From JACTOJ01 sp032335695 (GTDB lineage: Bacteria > Bacillota > Clostridia > Clostridiales > Clostridiaceae), in assembly GCF_032335695.1 (NCBI RefSeq), contig NZ_JACTOJ010000005.1:1-64000 (forward strand): DNA of 64,000 nt, given 5' to 3'. The number at the start of each line of letters is the position of its first letter. The first letter of the stretch is position 1. Of this stretch, positions 34,483-43,011 are shown piece after piece. The notes beneath the pieces were generated by a model, which was given only the letters and a program-made list of their open reading frames with translations, had not been told where the DNA came from and did no database searches. A program made the position numbers and the translations under genes.

Positions 34483-36927
34483 ATGAATAAAAAAGTTTTG
34501 ATAATTGGTGGCGTTGCTGGCGGTGCCTCTGCAGCTGCTAGGCTTAGAAGGTTGGATGAATTCATAGATATAGTTATGTTTGAAAAAGGAAACTATATAT
34601 CATTTGCAAATTGCGGATTACCATATTATATAGGTGATACTATAAAGGAAAGAGATAGGTTATTGATTCAAACCCCAGAGAAAATGAAGAATAGATTTAA
34701 TATAGACGTTAGAATAAATAGCGAAGTCATGGGAATAGACAGCACGAATAAAACTGTTAAGGTTAATAGTAAAGATAAAGGTATGTATGAAGAAAGTTAT
34801 GATTATGTAATATTAGCACCTGGGGCAAAGGCAATTGTTCCCAATATACCAGGTATAAATAATCCAAAGATATTAACTTTGAGAAATATTGGCGACATGG
34901 ATAAAATTAAGAATGAAATTGATTTGTCTATAAAAAATGCAGTAGTGATAGGAGGAGGATATGTTGGTGTAGAGATGGCTGAAAATCTTGCTGAAAAAAA
35001 TATTAATGTGACTTTAGTAGAAGCAGCTCCTCATATATTAGCACCATTTGATACTGATATAAGTATAGTAGCAGAAAAGGAATTAAATGAAAATGGAGTG
35101 AATTTAATTTTAGGTGATGGGGTAGAAAATTTTATAGAAAAAGATTCAAGTATAGAAATTGGATTAAACAGCGGCAAAAAGATTTTAGGTGACATGGTTA
35201 TATTAGCTATAGGAGTAACACCTGATACTAAATTTATTAGAACTAGCGGTATAAATACTGGTAAAAGAGGACATATACTGGTAAATGAAAAACTGGAAAC
35301 TAATATTGAAGGAATATATGCTGTTGGGGATGCTATAGAGATTATAGACTTTGTTAATAAAGAAAATGCTGCTATACCTTTGGCAGGACCAGCCAATAAG
35401 CAGGGAAGAATTGCTGCTGACAATATAGTAGGATTAAACTCTAAATATAATGGGACTCAAGGGACTTCTATAATTAAGATTTTTGATTTAACTGCAGCAA
35501 GTACTGGGAATAATGAAAGAACTTTAAAAAGGCTTAATATACCTTATAAAACGGTGACAATACATCCTGCTTCTCATGCCACTTATTACCCAGATTCCTA
35601 TCCTATGACATTAAAGCTCATATTTGATAATGAAGGCAAAATATTAGGAGCACAAGGCATTGGTCATGATGGTGTCGATAAAAGGATAGATGTTATTGCC
35701 ACTGCATTAAGATTGAATGGGACAATATATGATTTGACAGAATTAGAACTGGCATATGCACCTCCGTTTTCATCCGCAAAAGATCCAGTTAACATGGCAG
35801 GATATGCAGCTGAAAATATTTTAAATGGAAGCATATCTTCAATTTCTGTAGAAGAATTTAAATCTTATGATAAAGATAATGTTATTATTTTAGATGTGAG
35901 AACGAATATTGAATTTAATAACGGACATATAGAAGGAGCAATAAATATTCCTGTGGATGAATTACGAGATAGAATGAAAGAGCTGGATAAAGGAAAAGAA
36001 ATATTAGAGTACTGCCAAGTGGGACTTAGAGGGTATATAGCTTCTAGAATTTTGATACAAAATGGCTTTAAAGTAAAAAATATAAGTGGTGGTTATAAGT
36101 CATTTTTATCTCAAAAATTTGTTCCGTCAAAAGACTTTAGAAATAAAGAAGAAAATATGAAATTAAAAAATAATGAAGCTGAAAATGGAAAATATGATAA
36201 AACCATTGATGCTTGCGGATTATGCTGCCCTGGTCCTATTTTACAGGTTAAAAGTACTATAGATGAAATAAAGGAAAATGAAGTTTTAAAGGTTAACGCT
36301 TCCGATCCTGGATTCTATGAAGATATAAAAGCTTGGTGCAGAAAAACTAATAATGAATTATTAGATATAAAAAAGGTAAATGGTAAAATTACAGCATTTA
36401 TTAAGAAGAATGTTACTGATGAAGCTGCTTTCACTTCGCTAAATATACAACAAAATAAAGAGAACAAAACTATGGTTGTATTTAGTGGTGATCTAGATAA
36501 AGCTATAGCTTCATTCATAATAGCAAATGGAGCTGCAGCCATGGGCAAAAAAGTTACTATGTTTTTTACATTCTGGGGATTAAATATATTAAGAAAATCA
36601 GAAAAAACTAATGTAAAGAAGAATTTTATAGAAACTATGTTTGGATATATGATGCCTAAAGGAAGCGAAAAGCTAAAACTTTCAAAAATGAGTATGATGG
36701 GAGTTGGAGGCAAATTAATTAGAAAAATAATGAAAGATAAAAATATATCTTCATTAGAAGAATTAATAAAAACTGCAATAGATAATGGGGTTGAAATAGT
36801 AGCTTGTTCAATGTCTATGGATGTTATGGGCTTGAAAAAGGAAGAACTTATTGATGGAGTAAAAATAGGTGGAGTAGGATATTATTTAGGAGAAGCTGAA
36901 GATTCAAATGTAAATTTATTTATTTAA
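34483..36927 (+). CDS. CoA-disulfide reductase - rhodanese - TusA - DsrE fusion
   Basis: An 814-residue four-domain enzyme for persulfide/polysulfide handling. Residues 1-450 are a flavin disulfide reductase with GGVAGGASAAARLRR and the redox Cys44 in ANCGLPYYIG, as in CoA-disulfide/CoA-persulfide reductase. About 455-545 is a rhodanese domain with catalytic Cys511 in YCQVGLRG. About 572-640 is a TusA domain with CGLCCPGP (Cys578, 581, 582). About 655-814 is a DsrE-like domain. The parts could pass a sulfane sulfur from rhodanese to TusA to DsrE and reduce CoA persulfide with NAD(P)H. All visible catalytic cysteines of the first three domains are present. The adjacent YgaV-like regulator supports the role. 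Confidence 0.9.
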   Translation: MNKKVLIIGGVAGGASAAARLRRLDEFIDIVMFEKGNYISFANCGLPYYIGDTIKERDRLLIQTPEKMKNRFNIDVRINSEVMGIDSTNKTVKVNSKDKGMYEESYDYVILAPGAKAIVPNIPGINNPKILTLRNIGDMDKIKNEIDLSIKNAVVIGGGYVGVEMAENLAEKNINVTLVEAAPHILAPFDTDISIVAEKELNENGVNLILGDGVENFIEKDSSIEIGLNSGKKILGDMVILAIGVTPDTKFIRTSGINTGKRGHILVNEKLETNIEGIYAVGDAIEIIDFVNKENAAIPLAGPANKQGRIAADNIVGLNSKYNGTQGTSIIKIFDLTAASTGNNERTLKRLNIPYKTVTIHPASHATYYPDSYPMTLKLIFDNEGKILGAQGIGHDGVDKRIDVIATALRLNGTIYDLTELELAYAPPFSSAKDPVNMAGYAAENILNGSISSISVEEFKSYDKDNVIILDVRTNIEFNNGHIEGAINIPVDELRDRMKELDKGKEILEYCQVGLRGYIASRILIQNGFKVKNISGGYKSFLSQKFVPSKDFRNKEENMKLKNNEAENGKYDKTIDACGLCCPGPILQVKSTIDEIKENEVLKVNASDPGFYEDIKAWCRKTNNELLDIKKVNGKITAFIKKNVTDEAAFTSLNIQQNKENKTMVVFSGDLDKAIASFIIANGAAAMGKKVTMFFTFWGLNILRKSEKTNVKKNFIETMFGYMMPKGSEKLKLSKMSMMGVGGKLIRKIMKDKNISSLEELIKTAIDNGVEIVACSMSMDVMGLKKEELIDGVKIGGVGYYLGEAEDSNVNLFI

Positions 36928-36992
36928 AATAAAGCAATAAAGTTTCAAAACAGAGCCGAGAATAAAAATATTACCTAGCAAAAACTTTTAAA

Positions 36993-37033
36993 TTGGAAGT
37001 ATATTTTAAAACATACTTCCGATTTATTTTGTT
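36993..37033. terminator. Terminator between convergent CoADR fusion and HD-GYP genes
   Basis: GGAAGTAT (36995-37002) pairs with ATACTTCC (37013-37020), followed by GATTTATTTTG. The U-tract is interrupted, so strength is uncertain. Confidence 0.6.
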
Positions 37034-37057
37034 ACTAAAAATAAATCCTTGTAAAAA

Positions 37058-37765
37058 TCAAGATAAAATTTTAATTAATGTTCTTACCATTAATGAATCA
37101 AATTTTATATCAGAATTTTGCGAAAGATAGTCGAGAGCTTTTACTAGCGAAAGCTTGTTTCTGTAAGATCGATTTGAGGTCATGGCAGAAAATACATCTG
37201 AAATAGTAACTATTTTAACATGCGAAGATAATGAGTCGCTTAGTTTTCCTAATGGATACCCAGTACCATCTAGTGATTCATGATGATATAGCACTATATC
37301 TTGTATTACACTTGTATCAATATTTAATCTATGAAGCATCTTAGAGCCTAAAGCAGGATGATATTTTACAATCTCATATTCTTTGAAATCCAAAGATTCT
37401 TTTTTGTTTAAAATACTATTAGGTATATATATTTTGCCAATATCATGTAAAATAGCACCTTTTAATATAATGTAGGTCTCATACTCATTAAATCCAAGCG
37501 ATTTACAAAGCATAGCTGAAATTATTGCTGTATCTAATGAATGGATAAAAGTATAACTATTATGTGCATCTAATTTAGTTAAGGGATAACTTATTTCTTT
37601 ATCTATTAAGAGGTTATTAATTAATATGTGTATACTTGGATTATCCTGATAAATTTTATAGGATATTTCAGATGCAATATTATTAAAATATTTAGACTTA
37701 ATATCTATATCAATAAATTTATTTGTCGGAAAAAATTTTTTTATATTTAAAAAATAGTTATTCAT
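37058..37765 (-). CDS. HD-GYP-domain phosphohydrolase
   Basis: A 235-residue protein made almost only of an HD-GYP domain, the class that hydrolyses c-di-GMP to GMP. HDIGKIYIP supplies the metal HD pair, and HHESLDGTGYP is the GYP signature. There is no receiver or sensor domain; the N-terminal 70 residues are unassigned. Start ATG 37765 comes one base after the LysM gene stop and has no clear ribosome site, so translation is likely coupled to that gene. Some HD-GYP proteins are inactive, but the motifs here look complete. Confidence 0.85.
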   Translation of the reverse strand: MNNYFLNIKKFFPTNKFIDIDIKSKYFNNIASEISYKIYQDNPSIHILINNLLIDKEISYPLTKLDAHNSYTFIHSLDTAIISAMLCKSLGFNEYETYIILKGAILHDIGKIYIPNSILNKKESLDFKEYEIVKYHPALGSKMLHRLNIDTSVIQDIVLYHHESLDGTGYPLGKLSDSLSSHVKIVTISDVFSAMTSNRSYRNKLSLVKALDYLSQNSDIKFDSLMVRTLIKILS

Positions 37766-37766
37766 A

Positions 37767-38864
37767 TTAATTTTTAGGTATAAATATCTGGCTTCCTATT
37801 TGTATATTACTATTAATTATATTATTATCTTGCGTTAATTCATTTATTTTATCCGACAAGTTTTTACTATATACTTTTTTTACAATATCGAAAAGAGTGT
37901 CTCCGTTTTTTACAGTATAGCTATATCCTGAAGTTAAATATTGCTCAGGGATTAATATTTTCATGCCAGGTTTTATATCATTCGTATTTTTAAGTTTATT
38001 TATAGCTAAAATTATGTGGCTTGCTGCATTATAAGGACAAGTTTCCTTATATTTTTTACATATACTCATTAATGTATCATTTTTTTCTACAGTATAATTT
38101 ATTGTATTTGACAAACTTGATATTTGAAATCCATTGGTGGAATTATTATTTTTAGTTTGTTGAGTACTTTCAGTGCTTTTAGAAGATGGAATAAATATTT
38201 TTTCTCCGATTATTAGATTATCATTGCTGAGATAATTATAATTTTTAAGTGTTTCAATAGCACTGTTTACATTATTTTGGGATAAGTAATTTTTGGCTAT
38301 TAGGTACAAAGAATCTCCGCTTTTTACAGTATAAGCTGTTCCCGAGGAGATATATTCATCTGGTATTTTTATGCTCATTCCAGAAGTAATATCTTTTACA
38401 CTACTTAGATTATTTGAATTTAAAATAGCTTTAATAAAGGTATCTTTAGGGCATCCTTTAGAAAGATTTTTATATATTGTATCTATGGAATCATCTTTTT
38501 TTACAGTATATGTAGTAACAGAACCTAAATTTGTATTAGTGTTTTTATTGTCTGAAGTAGTTTTATTGGATTCAGTAGTTGCACTTGTAGTATTATCCTG
38601 AGAACTATTAGAATTATTGCTAACAGCTGCAGAATCTGATTTGGTATCTGCTGTATTAGTACTAGCACTTGTTCTATTATCTATTACAACTGGACTTTTA
38701 CCCTGCGAATCATTATTCTTTGCAACATTACTCTGATTGCTTTGAAGGTTTGCATTATTAGAATTATTTGTGTCTGATGTAGCTGCTCTATAAATACTTA
38801 CACAGCTTATAATTGCACACAAAATAAAAATTATAAATATAATATCTTTTTTCTTAATATTCAT
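37767..38864 (-). CDS. Membrane-anchored protein with four LysM domains
   Basis: A 365-residue protein. Residues about 7-26 form one membrane helix, followed by a Ser/Asn/Thr-rich linker (about 30-115) and four LysM repeats, each beginning with YTVKKDD, YTVKSGD, YTVEKND or YTVKNGD and ending with IPxxY-like motifs. LysM binds peptidoglycan N-acetylglucosamine. It has no catalytic domain, so it is a wall-binding anchor or sensor. AGGAGTGAA precedes the ATG. It is coupled to the HD-GYP gene, suggesting a surface-to-c-di-GMP link. The third repeat has two Cys (CKKYKETC). Confidence 0.85.
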   Translation of the reverse strand: MNIKKKDIIFIIFILCAIISCVSIYRAATSDTNNSNNANLQSNQSNVAKNNDSQGKSPVVIDNRTSASTNTADTKSDSAAVSNNSNSSQDNTTSATTESNKTTSDNKNTNTNLGSVTTYTVKKDDSIDTIYKNLSKGCPKDTFIKAILNSNNLSSVKDITSGMSIKIPDEYISSGTAYTVKSGDSLYLIAKNYLSQNNVNSAIETLKNYNYLSNDNLIIGEKIFIPSSKSTESTQQTKNNNSTNGFQISSLSNTINYTVEKNDTLMSICKKYKETCPYNAASHIILAINKLKNTNDIKPGMKILIPEQYLTSGYSYTVKNGDTLFDIVKKVYSKNLSDKINELTQDNNIINSNIQIGSQIFIPKN

Positions 38865-39102
38865 ATAAACTTCACTCCTGTCTTATATATCAATGATTAT
38901 TGACAGAAATTCTAAATGATAATCAGCAAATAATAAATTTTTACATAAAATTTTATTGCTTAAGGATTTACTTTATGTTTATAATCTTTATTATTTGTGT
39001 TACTATAATGAAATGTAGATTAATACAAAAGAACGAGAATAAAAAGTTGTGCTGCTAAGAAAAGCAAGTTTTTTTATTAATTAAATACTTTGGAGGAAAT
39101 GA

Positions 39103-39825
39103 ATGATTAAATTATTTTGGTATTCTTATTTTGCTATATATTTATTTTTGCAAAGTACATCTATTCTTAAAGTAAAATATTTAAAATTATTTAAGCCGGA
39201 GGAAGTAGATAATTATGTAGATAAAAAAATAAAAAATATAGCAAGACATATATTATATAAGTCCAAGACTATAGTTGAAGTTTATGGGCTTGAAAATATA
39301 CCTTCAGATCCTGTAGTATTTGTAGGCAATCATGAAGCCATATTTGATGCTTTTGCTATATTGCCGTATATTACAAAATCGGGATTTATAGCTAAAAAAG
39401 AGATTCAGAAATTACCTTTAGTAAATTGGTGGCTTAGACAAATACATTCTGTATTTATAGACAGAACAAATGTTAAAGATGGAATCAGAGCAATAAATCA
39501 GGGAGTGGAAAATATAAGAAAAGGATACTCTATGGTAATATTTCCAGAAGGGACAAGAAGTCTAAAATCACAGATGGGTGAATTTAAAAAAGGAAGTTTG
39601 AAACTGGCTTTAAAGTCAAAAGCTCCGATAGTTCCATTTACTGTGGATGGTACTTATAGAGTTCTTGAAGTAGGAAATAAAGTGAGAGGAAATACTATAA
39701 AAATCATGTTTCATCCACCAATAAACATTAATGAAATTTCTAAAGAAGAAGAGAAAAATTTATCCGATATAGTTTATAACATTATAAAATCCGGACTTGA
39801 TGATTTTAATAAAAGGCAGTGCTAA
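39103..39825 (+). CDS. plsC: 1-acyl-sn-glycerol-3-phosphate acyltransferase
   Basis: Adds the second acyl chain to lysophosphatidic acid to give phosphatidic acid at the membrane. The 240-residue protein has the acyltransferase motifs NHEAIFD (NHxxxxD), FIDRTN, FPEGTRS and VPFTV, with an N-terminal hydrophobic stretch. TTGGAGG precedes the ATG. Its stop codon forms the loop of the following terminator. Acyl donors would be products of the fab operon in this window. Confidence 0.92.
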   Translation: MIKLFWYSYFAIYLFLQSTSILKVKYLKLFKPEEVDNYVDKKIKNIARHILYKSKTIVEVYGLENIPSDPVVFVGNHEAIFDAFAILPYITKSGFIAKKEIQKLPLVNWWLRQIHSVFIDRTNVKDGIRAINQGVENIRKGYSMVIFPEGTRSLKSQMGEFKKGSLKLALKSKAPIVPFTVDGTYRVLEVGNKVRGNTIKIMFHPPININEISKEEEKNLSDIVYNIIKSGLDDFNKRQC

Positions 39826-39841
39826 GCACTGCCTTTGTTTA
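39812..39841. terminator. Terminator whose loop is the plsC stop codon
   Basis: AAAGGCAGTGC (39812-39822) pairs with GCACTGCCTTT (39826-39836); the 3-base loop TAA is the plsC stop. TGTTT follows on the plus strand, and TTATT on the minus strand, so it could also end a minus-strand transcript from the 40-kb region. Confidence 0.85.
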
Positions 39842-40290
39842 TGTTTCATTAGTGATAGTTTATAATCATAATCCTCCAGTATTAATGAATATTGTAGGTT
39901 AAGGTATAACATCACTCCATTCTTTAATAAGCTTTAAAAATATATCTGTTATGGAATCATCCCCTATCTAAGATAAATTAGATGATAAAAGGATCACTCC
40001 TTCCATAAGTGTTATAGCTTTGTTATTTATAAAAGCTACAATCTCTTTTTATTATTATACAATATTATAATTTTATCAGTCAATAAATAAATTGAAAATT
40101 AGGAAAATTTATTTATTAATATATATACCAATAAAATATATGAAATATATTTAAATTAGTGTAAAATAAATATAAAGTACTATATTGACTATAATAATAG
40201 AATAAAGTAGAGTATGGAGTGTGATGGAAAGTTAAACATTCTATAACAATTACTATCTATTTAAAAAATTATGTAGGAGGTAGTTTCAAT
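39842..40290. other. 449-base gene-free region with nested inverted repeats
   Basis: No convincing protein gene is seen. Bases 39949-40008 hold nested symmetry: TTATGGAA with TTCCATAA (39949-39956, 40001-40008), ATCATC with GATGAT (39956-39961, 39981-39986), ATCTAA with TTAGAT (39966-39971, 39978-39983) and AAGGA with TCCTT (39989-39993, 39998-40002). A minus-strand promoter lies at 40054-40083. On that strand a 36-codon frame (40006 to 39899) has an in-frame TAG at 39968-39970, so it is broken or not coding. The right part (40100-40290) is the A/T-rich leader of tkt with TTGACT at 40185. Confidence 0.6.
40054..40083 (-). promoter_or_regulatory. Minus-strand sigma-A promoter in the plsC-tkt gap
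   Basis: Read on the minus strand, TTGACT (40083-40078) and TATAAT (40059-40054) are separated by 18 bases. The predicted transcript would start near 40047 and could end at the bidirectional terminator at 39812-39841, giving an RNA of about 220 bases. Confidence 0.6.
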
Positions 40291-42273
40291 ATGAATAAAA
40301 ATGAAATTGATAACCTATGTATCAATACTATAAGAATGCTTAGTATAGAGGGAATTCAAAAGGCAAAATCAGGCCATCCTGGATTACCGCTAGGTGCAGC
40401 ACCTATGGCTTATGCACTGTGGAGTAAAGAGCTAAAACATAATCCATACAATTCAAAATGGGAAAATAGAGATAGATTCATATTATCAGCTGGTCATGGT
40501 TCAATGCTTATATATTCTTTATTACACCTTTTTGGCTATGGACTTACAATTGAGGATTTACAGAATTTTAGACAGTTAGGGAGCAAAACACCAGGCCATC
40601 CAGAATACGGTCATACTAATGGTGTAGAAGTAACCACTGGTCCACTAGGACAAGGAATTGCAAATGCTGTAGGTATGGCTATGGCAGAAGCTCATTTATC
40701 ATCCATATTTAACAAAACAGAATTTCCAATAGTGGATCATTATACATATGCTTTATGCGGTGATGGCTGCATGATGGAAGGAATATCATCTGAAGCCGCT
40801 TCACTGGCAGGAACGTTAGCTTTAAATAAACTTATAGTTTTATATGATTCAAATAATATTTCCATAGAAGGAAATACGGATATAGCATTTAGAGAAAAGG
40901 TTGGAGAAAGGTTTAAAGCTTATAACTGGCAAGTTATTGAGGTATCAGATGGCAATGATGTTGATTCAATAGAAAATGCTATAAATGAAGCCAAAAAAGA
41001 TAAGTCACATCCAAGTCTTATAATAGTAAAGACTAAGATAGGTTATGGATCACCTAAGGAGGGAACTTCAGGTGCTCACGGTGAACCATTAGGAGATGAA
41101 AACATACTAAAAACAAGAGAATTCTATAAATGGAATTATGGAAAAGATTTTCATGTGCCTGATGAAGTTAAAGAGTATATGGAAACTTTGAAGAATGAAG
41201 GTAATAAGAAGGAAGAAGAGTGGAAAACTCTTTTTGAAAAGTATAGTAAGCAGTATCCTGATATGGCTAAGTTGTGGGATAGCTATTTCAGCGGAGAATC
41301 AATAAAATCTGTCTTTGATGAAAAAGACTTATGGGATTTTAAAGGCAAGATGGCAACTAGAAATTCTTCTGGAGAAATACTTAATAAATTAGCAAATAAA
41401 ATTCCTAATTTATTTGGAGGATCAGCAGATCTAGCACCTTCAACTAAAACATATATGAAAAACAAAGGTGATTTTTCAGCAGAGGATAGAAATGGAGCAA
41501 ACTTACACTTTGGTGTTAGAGAACATGCAATGGCAGCTATAGGTAACGGTATTGCAGTACACGGTGGCTTAAGAGCTTATGTATCTACATTCTTTGTTTT
41601 TAGTGACTATATGAAACATTCCATGAGATTATCTGCAATTATGAAGCTTCCTGTAACATATGTATTAACACATGATTCAATAGGGGTTGGAGAAGATGGA
41701 CCTACTCATGAACCAATAGAACAATTAGCAGCATTAAGAAGTATACCTAATTTTACTGTATTTAGACCGGCTGATTCCAAGGAAGCCCTTGTTGGGTGGT
41801 ATGTAGCATTGACAAAGGCAGATGGTCCTACAGCTTTAATATTAAGTCGTCAAGACTTACCACTACTTGAAAATTCATCTATGGAGGCAGCAAAGGGAGC
41901 ATACATATTAAAAGATTATAGTGAAGAAACTCCTGATATGTTACTTATGGCTACTGGATCTGAGGTACAATATATTTTAGAAGCGGCTGAAGCTCTAAAT
42001 GAAAAAGGAATAAAAGCTAGAGTTATAAGTATGCCTTCATGGGAATTGTTTGAAGCTCAAGATGAAGCATACAAAGAAAATATATTACCTAAGAATGTAA
42101 GAAAGAGAGTTGCTTTAGAGGCGGCTTCATCCTTCGGATGGCATAAGTATGTAGGCTTAGATGGAAAAGTGATATCCATAGATAGTTTTGGAGCTTCTGG
42201 CCCTGGAAGCAAACTATATGAATTATTTAATATAACAACAGAAAATGTTATTAATACAGCTTTAAGCCTATAA
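40291..42273 (+). CDS. tkt: Transketolase
   Basis: A thiamine-diphosphate enzyme of the pentose phosphate pathway that moves two-carbon units between sugar phosphates. The 660-residue protein has AKSGHPGLPLGAAP at the N-terminus, the ThDP motif GDGCMMEG...NKLIVLYDSNN, GVREHAMAAIGNG and HDSIGVGEDGPTHEPIEQ in the pyrimidine-binding half, and a C-terminal transketolase domain. TAGGAGGTAG precedes the ATG. No other pentose-pathway gene adjoins it. Confidence 0.96.
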   Translation: MNKNEIDNLCINTIRMLSIEGIQKAKSGHPGLPLGAAPMAYALWSKELKHNPYNSKWENRDRFILSAGHGSMLIYSLLHLFGYGLTIEDLQNFRQLGSKTPGHPEYGHTNGVEVTTGPLGQGIANAVGMAMAEAHLSSIFNKTEFPIVDHYTYALCGDGCMMEGISSEAASLAGTLALNKLIVLYDSNNISIEGNTDIAFREKVGERFKAYNWQVIEVSDGNDVDSIENAINEAKKDKSHPSLIIVKTKIGYGSPKEGTSGAHGEPLGDENILKTREFYKWNYGKDFHVPDEVKEYMETLKNEGNKKEEEWKTLFEKYSKQYPDMAKLWDSYFSGESIKSVFDEKDLWDFKGKMATRNSSGEILNKLANKIPNLFGGSADLAPSTKTYMKNKGDFSAEDRNGANLHFGVREHAMAAIGNGIAVHGGLRAYVSTFFVFSDYMKHSMRLSAIMKLPVTYVLTHDSIGVGEDGPTHEPIEQLAALRSIPNFTVFRPADSKEALVGWYVALTKADGPTALILSRQDLPLLENSSMEAAKGAYILKDYSEETPDMLLMATGSEVQYILEAAEALNEKGIKARVISMPSWELFEAQDEAYKENILPKNVRKRVALEAASSFGWHKYVGLDGKVISIDSFGASGPGSKLYELFNITTENVINTALSL

Positions 42274-42279
42274 GATAAG

Positions 42280-42321
42280 AAAGAGATTGTGTCAATTAAC
42301 TGATGCAATCTCTTTTTTTAT
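42280..42321 (+). terminator. Intrinsic terminator after tkt
   Basis: AAAGAGATTG (42280-42289) pairs with CAATCTCTTT (42306-42315), followed by TTTT. Confidence 0.88.
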
Positions 42322-42409
42322 GCAGCTGTTATTTATGTAAATTACTCACTTGTATAGGAATATTAAAAATGTTATCATATTAGCAGAACGTAAGTACGCA
42401 ATTTATGAT

Positions 42410-42985
42410 ATGGGGATGAAATATTTGATATATAAAGATTTTATAATTTGTATTATAGGAAAATCGGGCAGTGGAAAATCTACTATTGTAAGGCATTATA
42501 AAGAAAAAGGGTATAATATTATTGAAAGTTATACAGATAGGCCTAAAAGATTTGATAATGAATGGGGACATGTTTTTATAAAATCATCTGAAGTGGAATT
42601 TTATAGGCATGAAATGATAGCATATACTTTTTACGATGGATATCATTATTTTTCTATTAAAAGCCAATACAAAAATAAAGGAATAACATTTTATGTAATA
42701 GAACCATCTGGAGTTAAAGCTATAAAAGATAAAGTGAAGGATGCTGAATTATTATTTATATACATAGATGTGGATGAAGCAGTAAGAAAAGAAAGAATGC
42801 TTCTTAGATTAAAGGAAAATATATTACTTGATTGTGATTACGAAAAAGTAAATAGAGATATTGAAAAAAGAATAATCAATGATAGAGAAATATTTAAAAA
42901 AGTAGACTGCAATATTGTGATAGATAACAATTATAATATGGAGGATACAATCTCTATAATAGATGACATTATTATGACATTATAA
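42410..42985 (+). CDS. Guanylate-kinase-like P-loop kinase
   Basis: A 191-residue protein with Walker A GKSGSGKST near the N-terminus and SYTDRPKRFDNEWGHVF in the place of the GMP-binding RxPRxxE(x)G(xx)Y segment of guanylate kinase. The normal gmk PxR pattern is only partly kept, so it may phosphorylate another nucleotide or small molecule. The open frame extends to 42350, but that part has no ribosome site; ATG 42410 or 42416 is likelier. It lies 26 bases before the YhaO-like gene and may share its transcript. Confidence 0.7.
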   Translation: MGMKYLIYKDFIICIIGKSGSGKSTIVRHYKEKGYNIIESYTDRPKRFDNEWGHVFIKSSEVEFYRHEMIAYTFYDGYHYFSIKSQYKNKGITFYVIEPSGVKAIKDKVKDAELLFIYIDVDEAVRKERMLLRLKENILLDCDYEKVNRDIEKRIINDREIFKKVDCNIVIDNNYNMEDTISIIDDIIMTL

Positions 42986-43011
42986 GAATGGGACATGATA
43001 TGGAGGGTCAA

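Noticed and set aside
37767..38864. LysM repeats as possible direct DNA repeats or a CRISPR array
   Set aside because: The repetition is at protein level (four LysM domains) with no constant-length DNA repeats and spacers.
40185..40213. TTGACT plus TAGAGT as the tkt promoter
   Set aside because: The -10 is poor and I could not choose among several A/T-rich options.
42350..42409. N-terminal extension of the guanylate-kinase-like gene
   Set aside because: No ribosome site, and the P-loop core needs no such extension.
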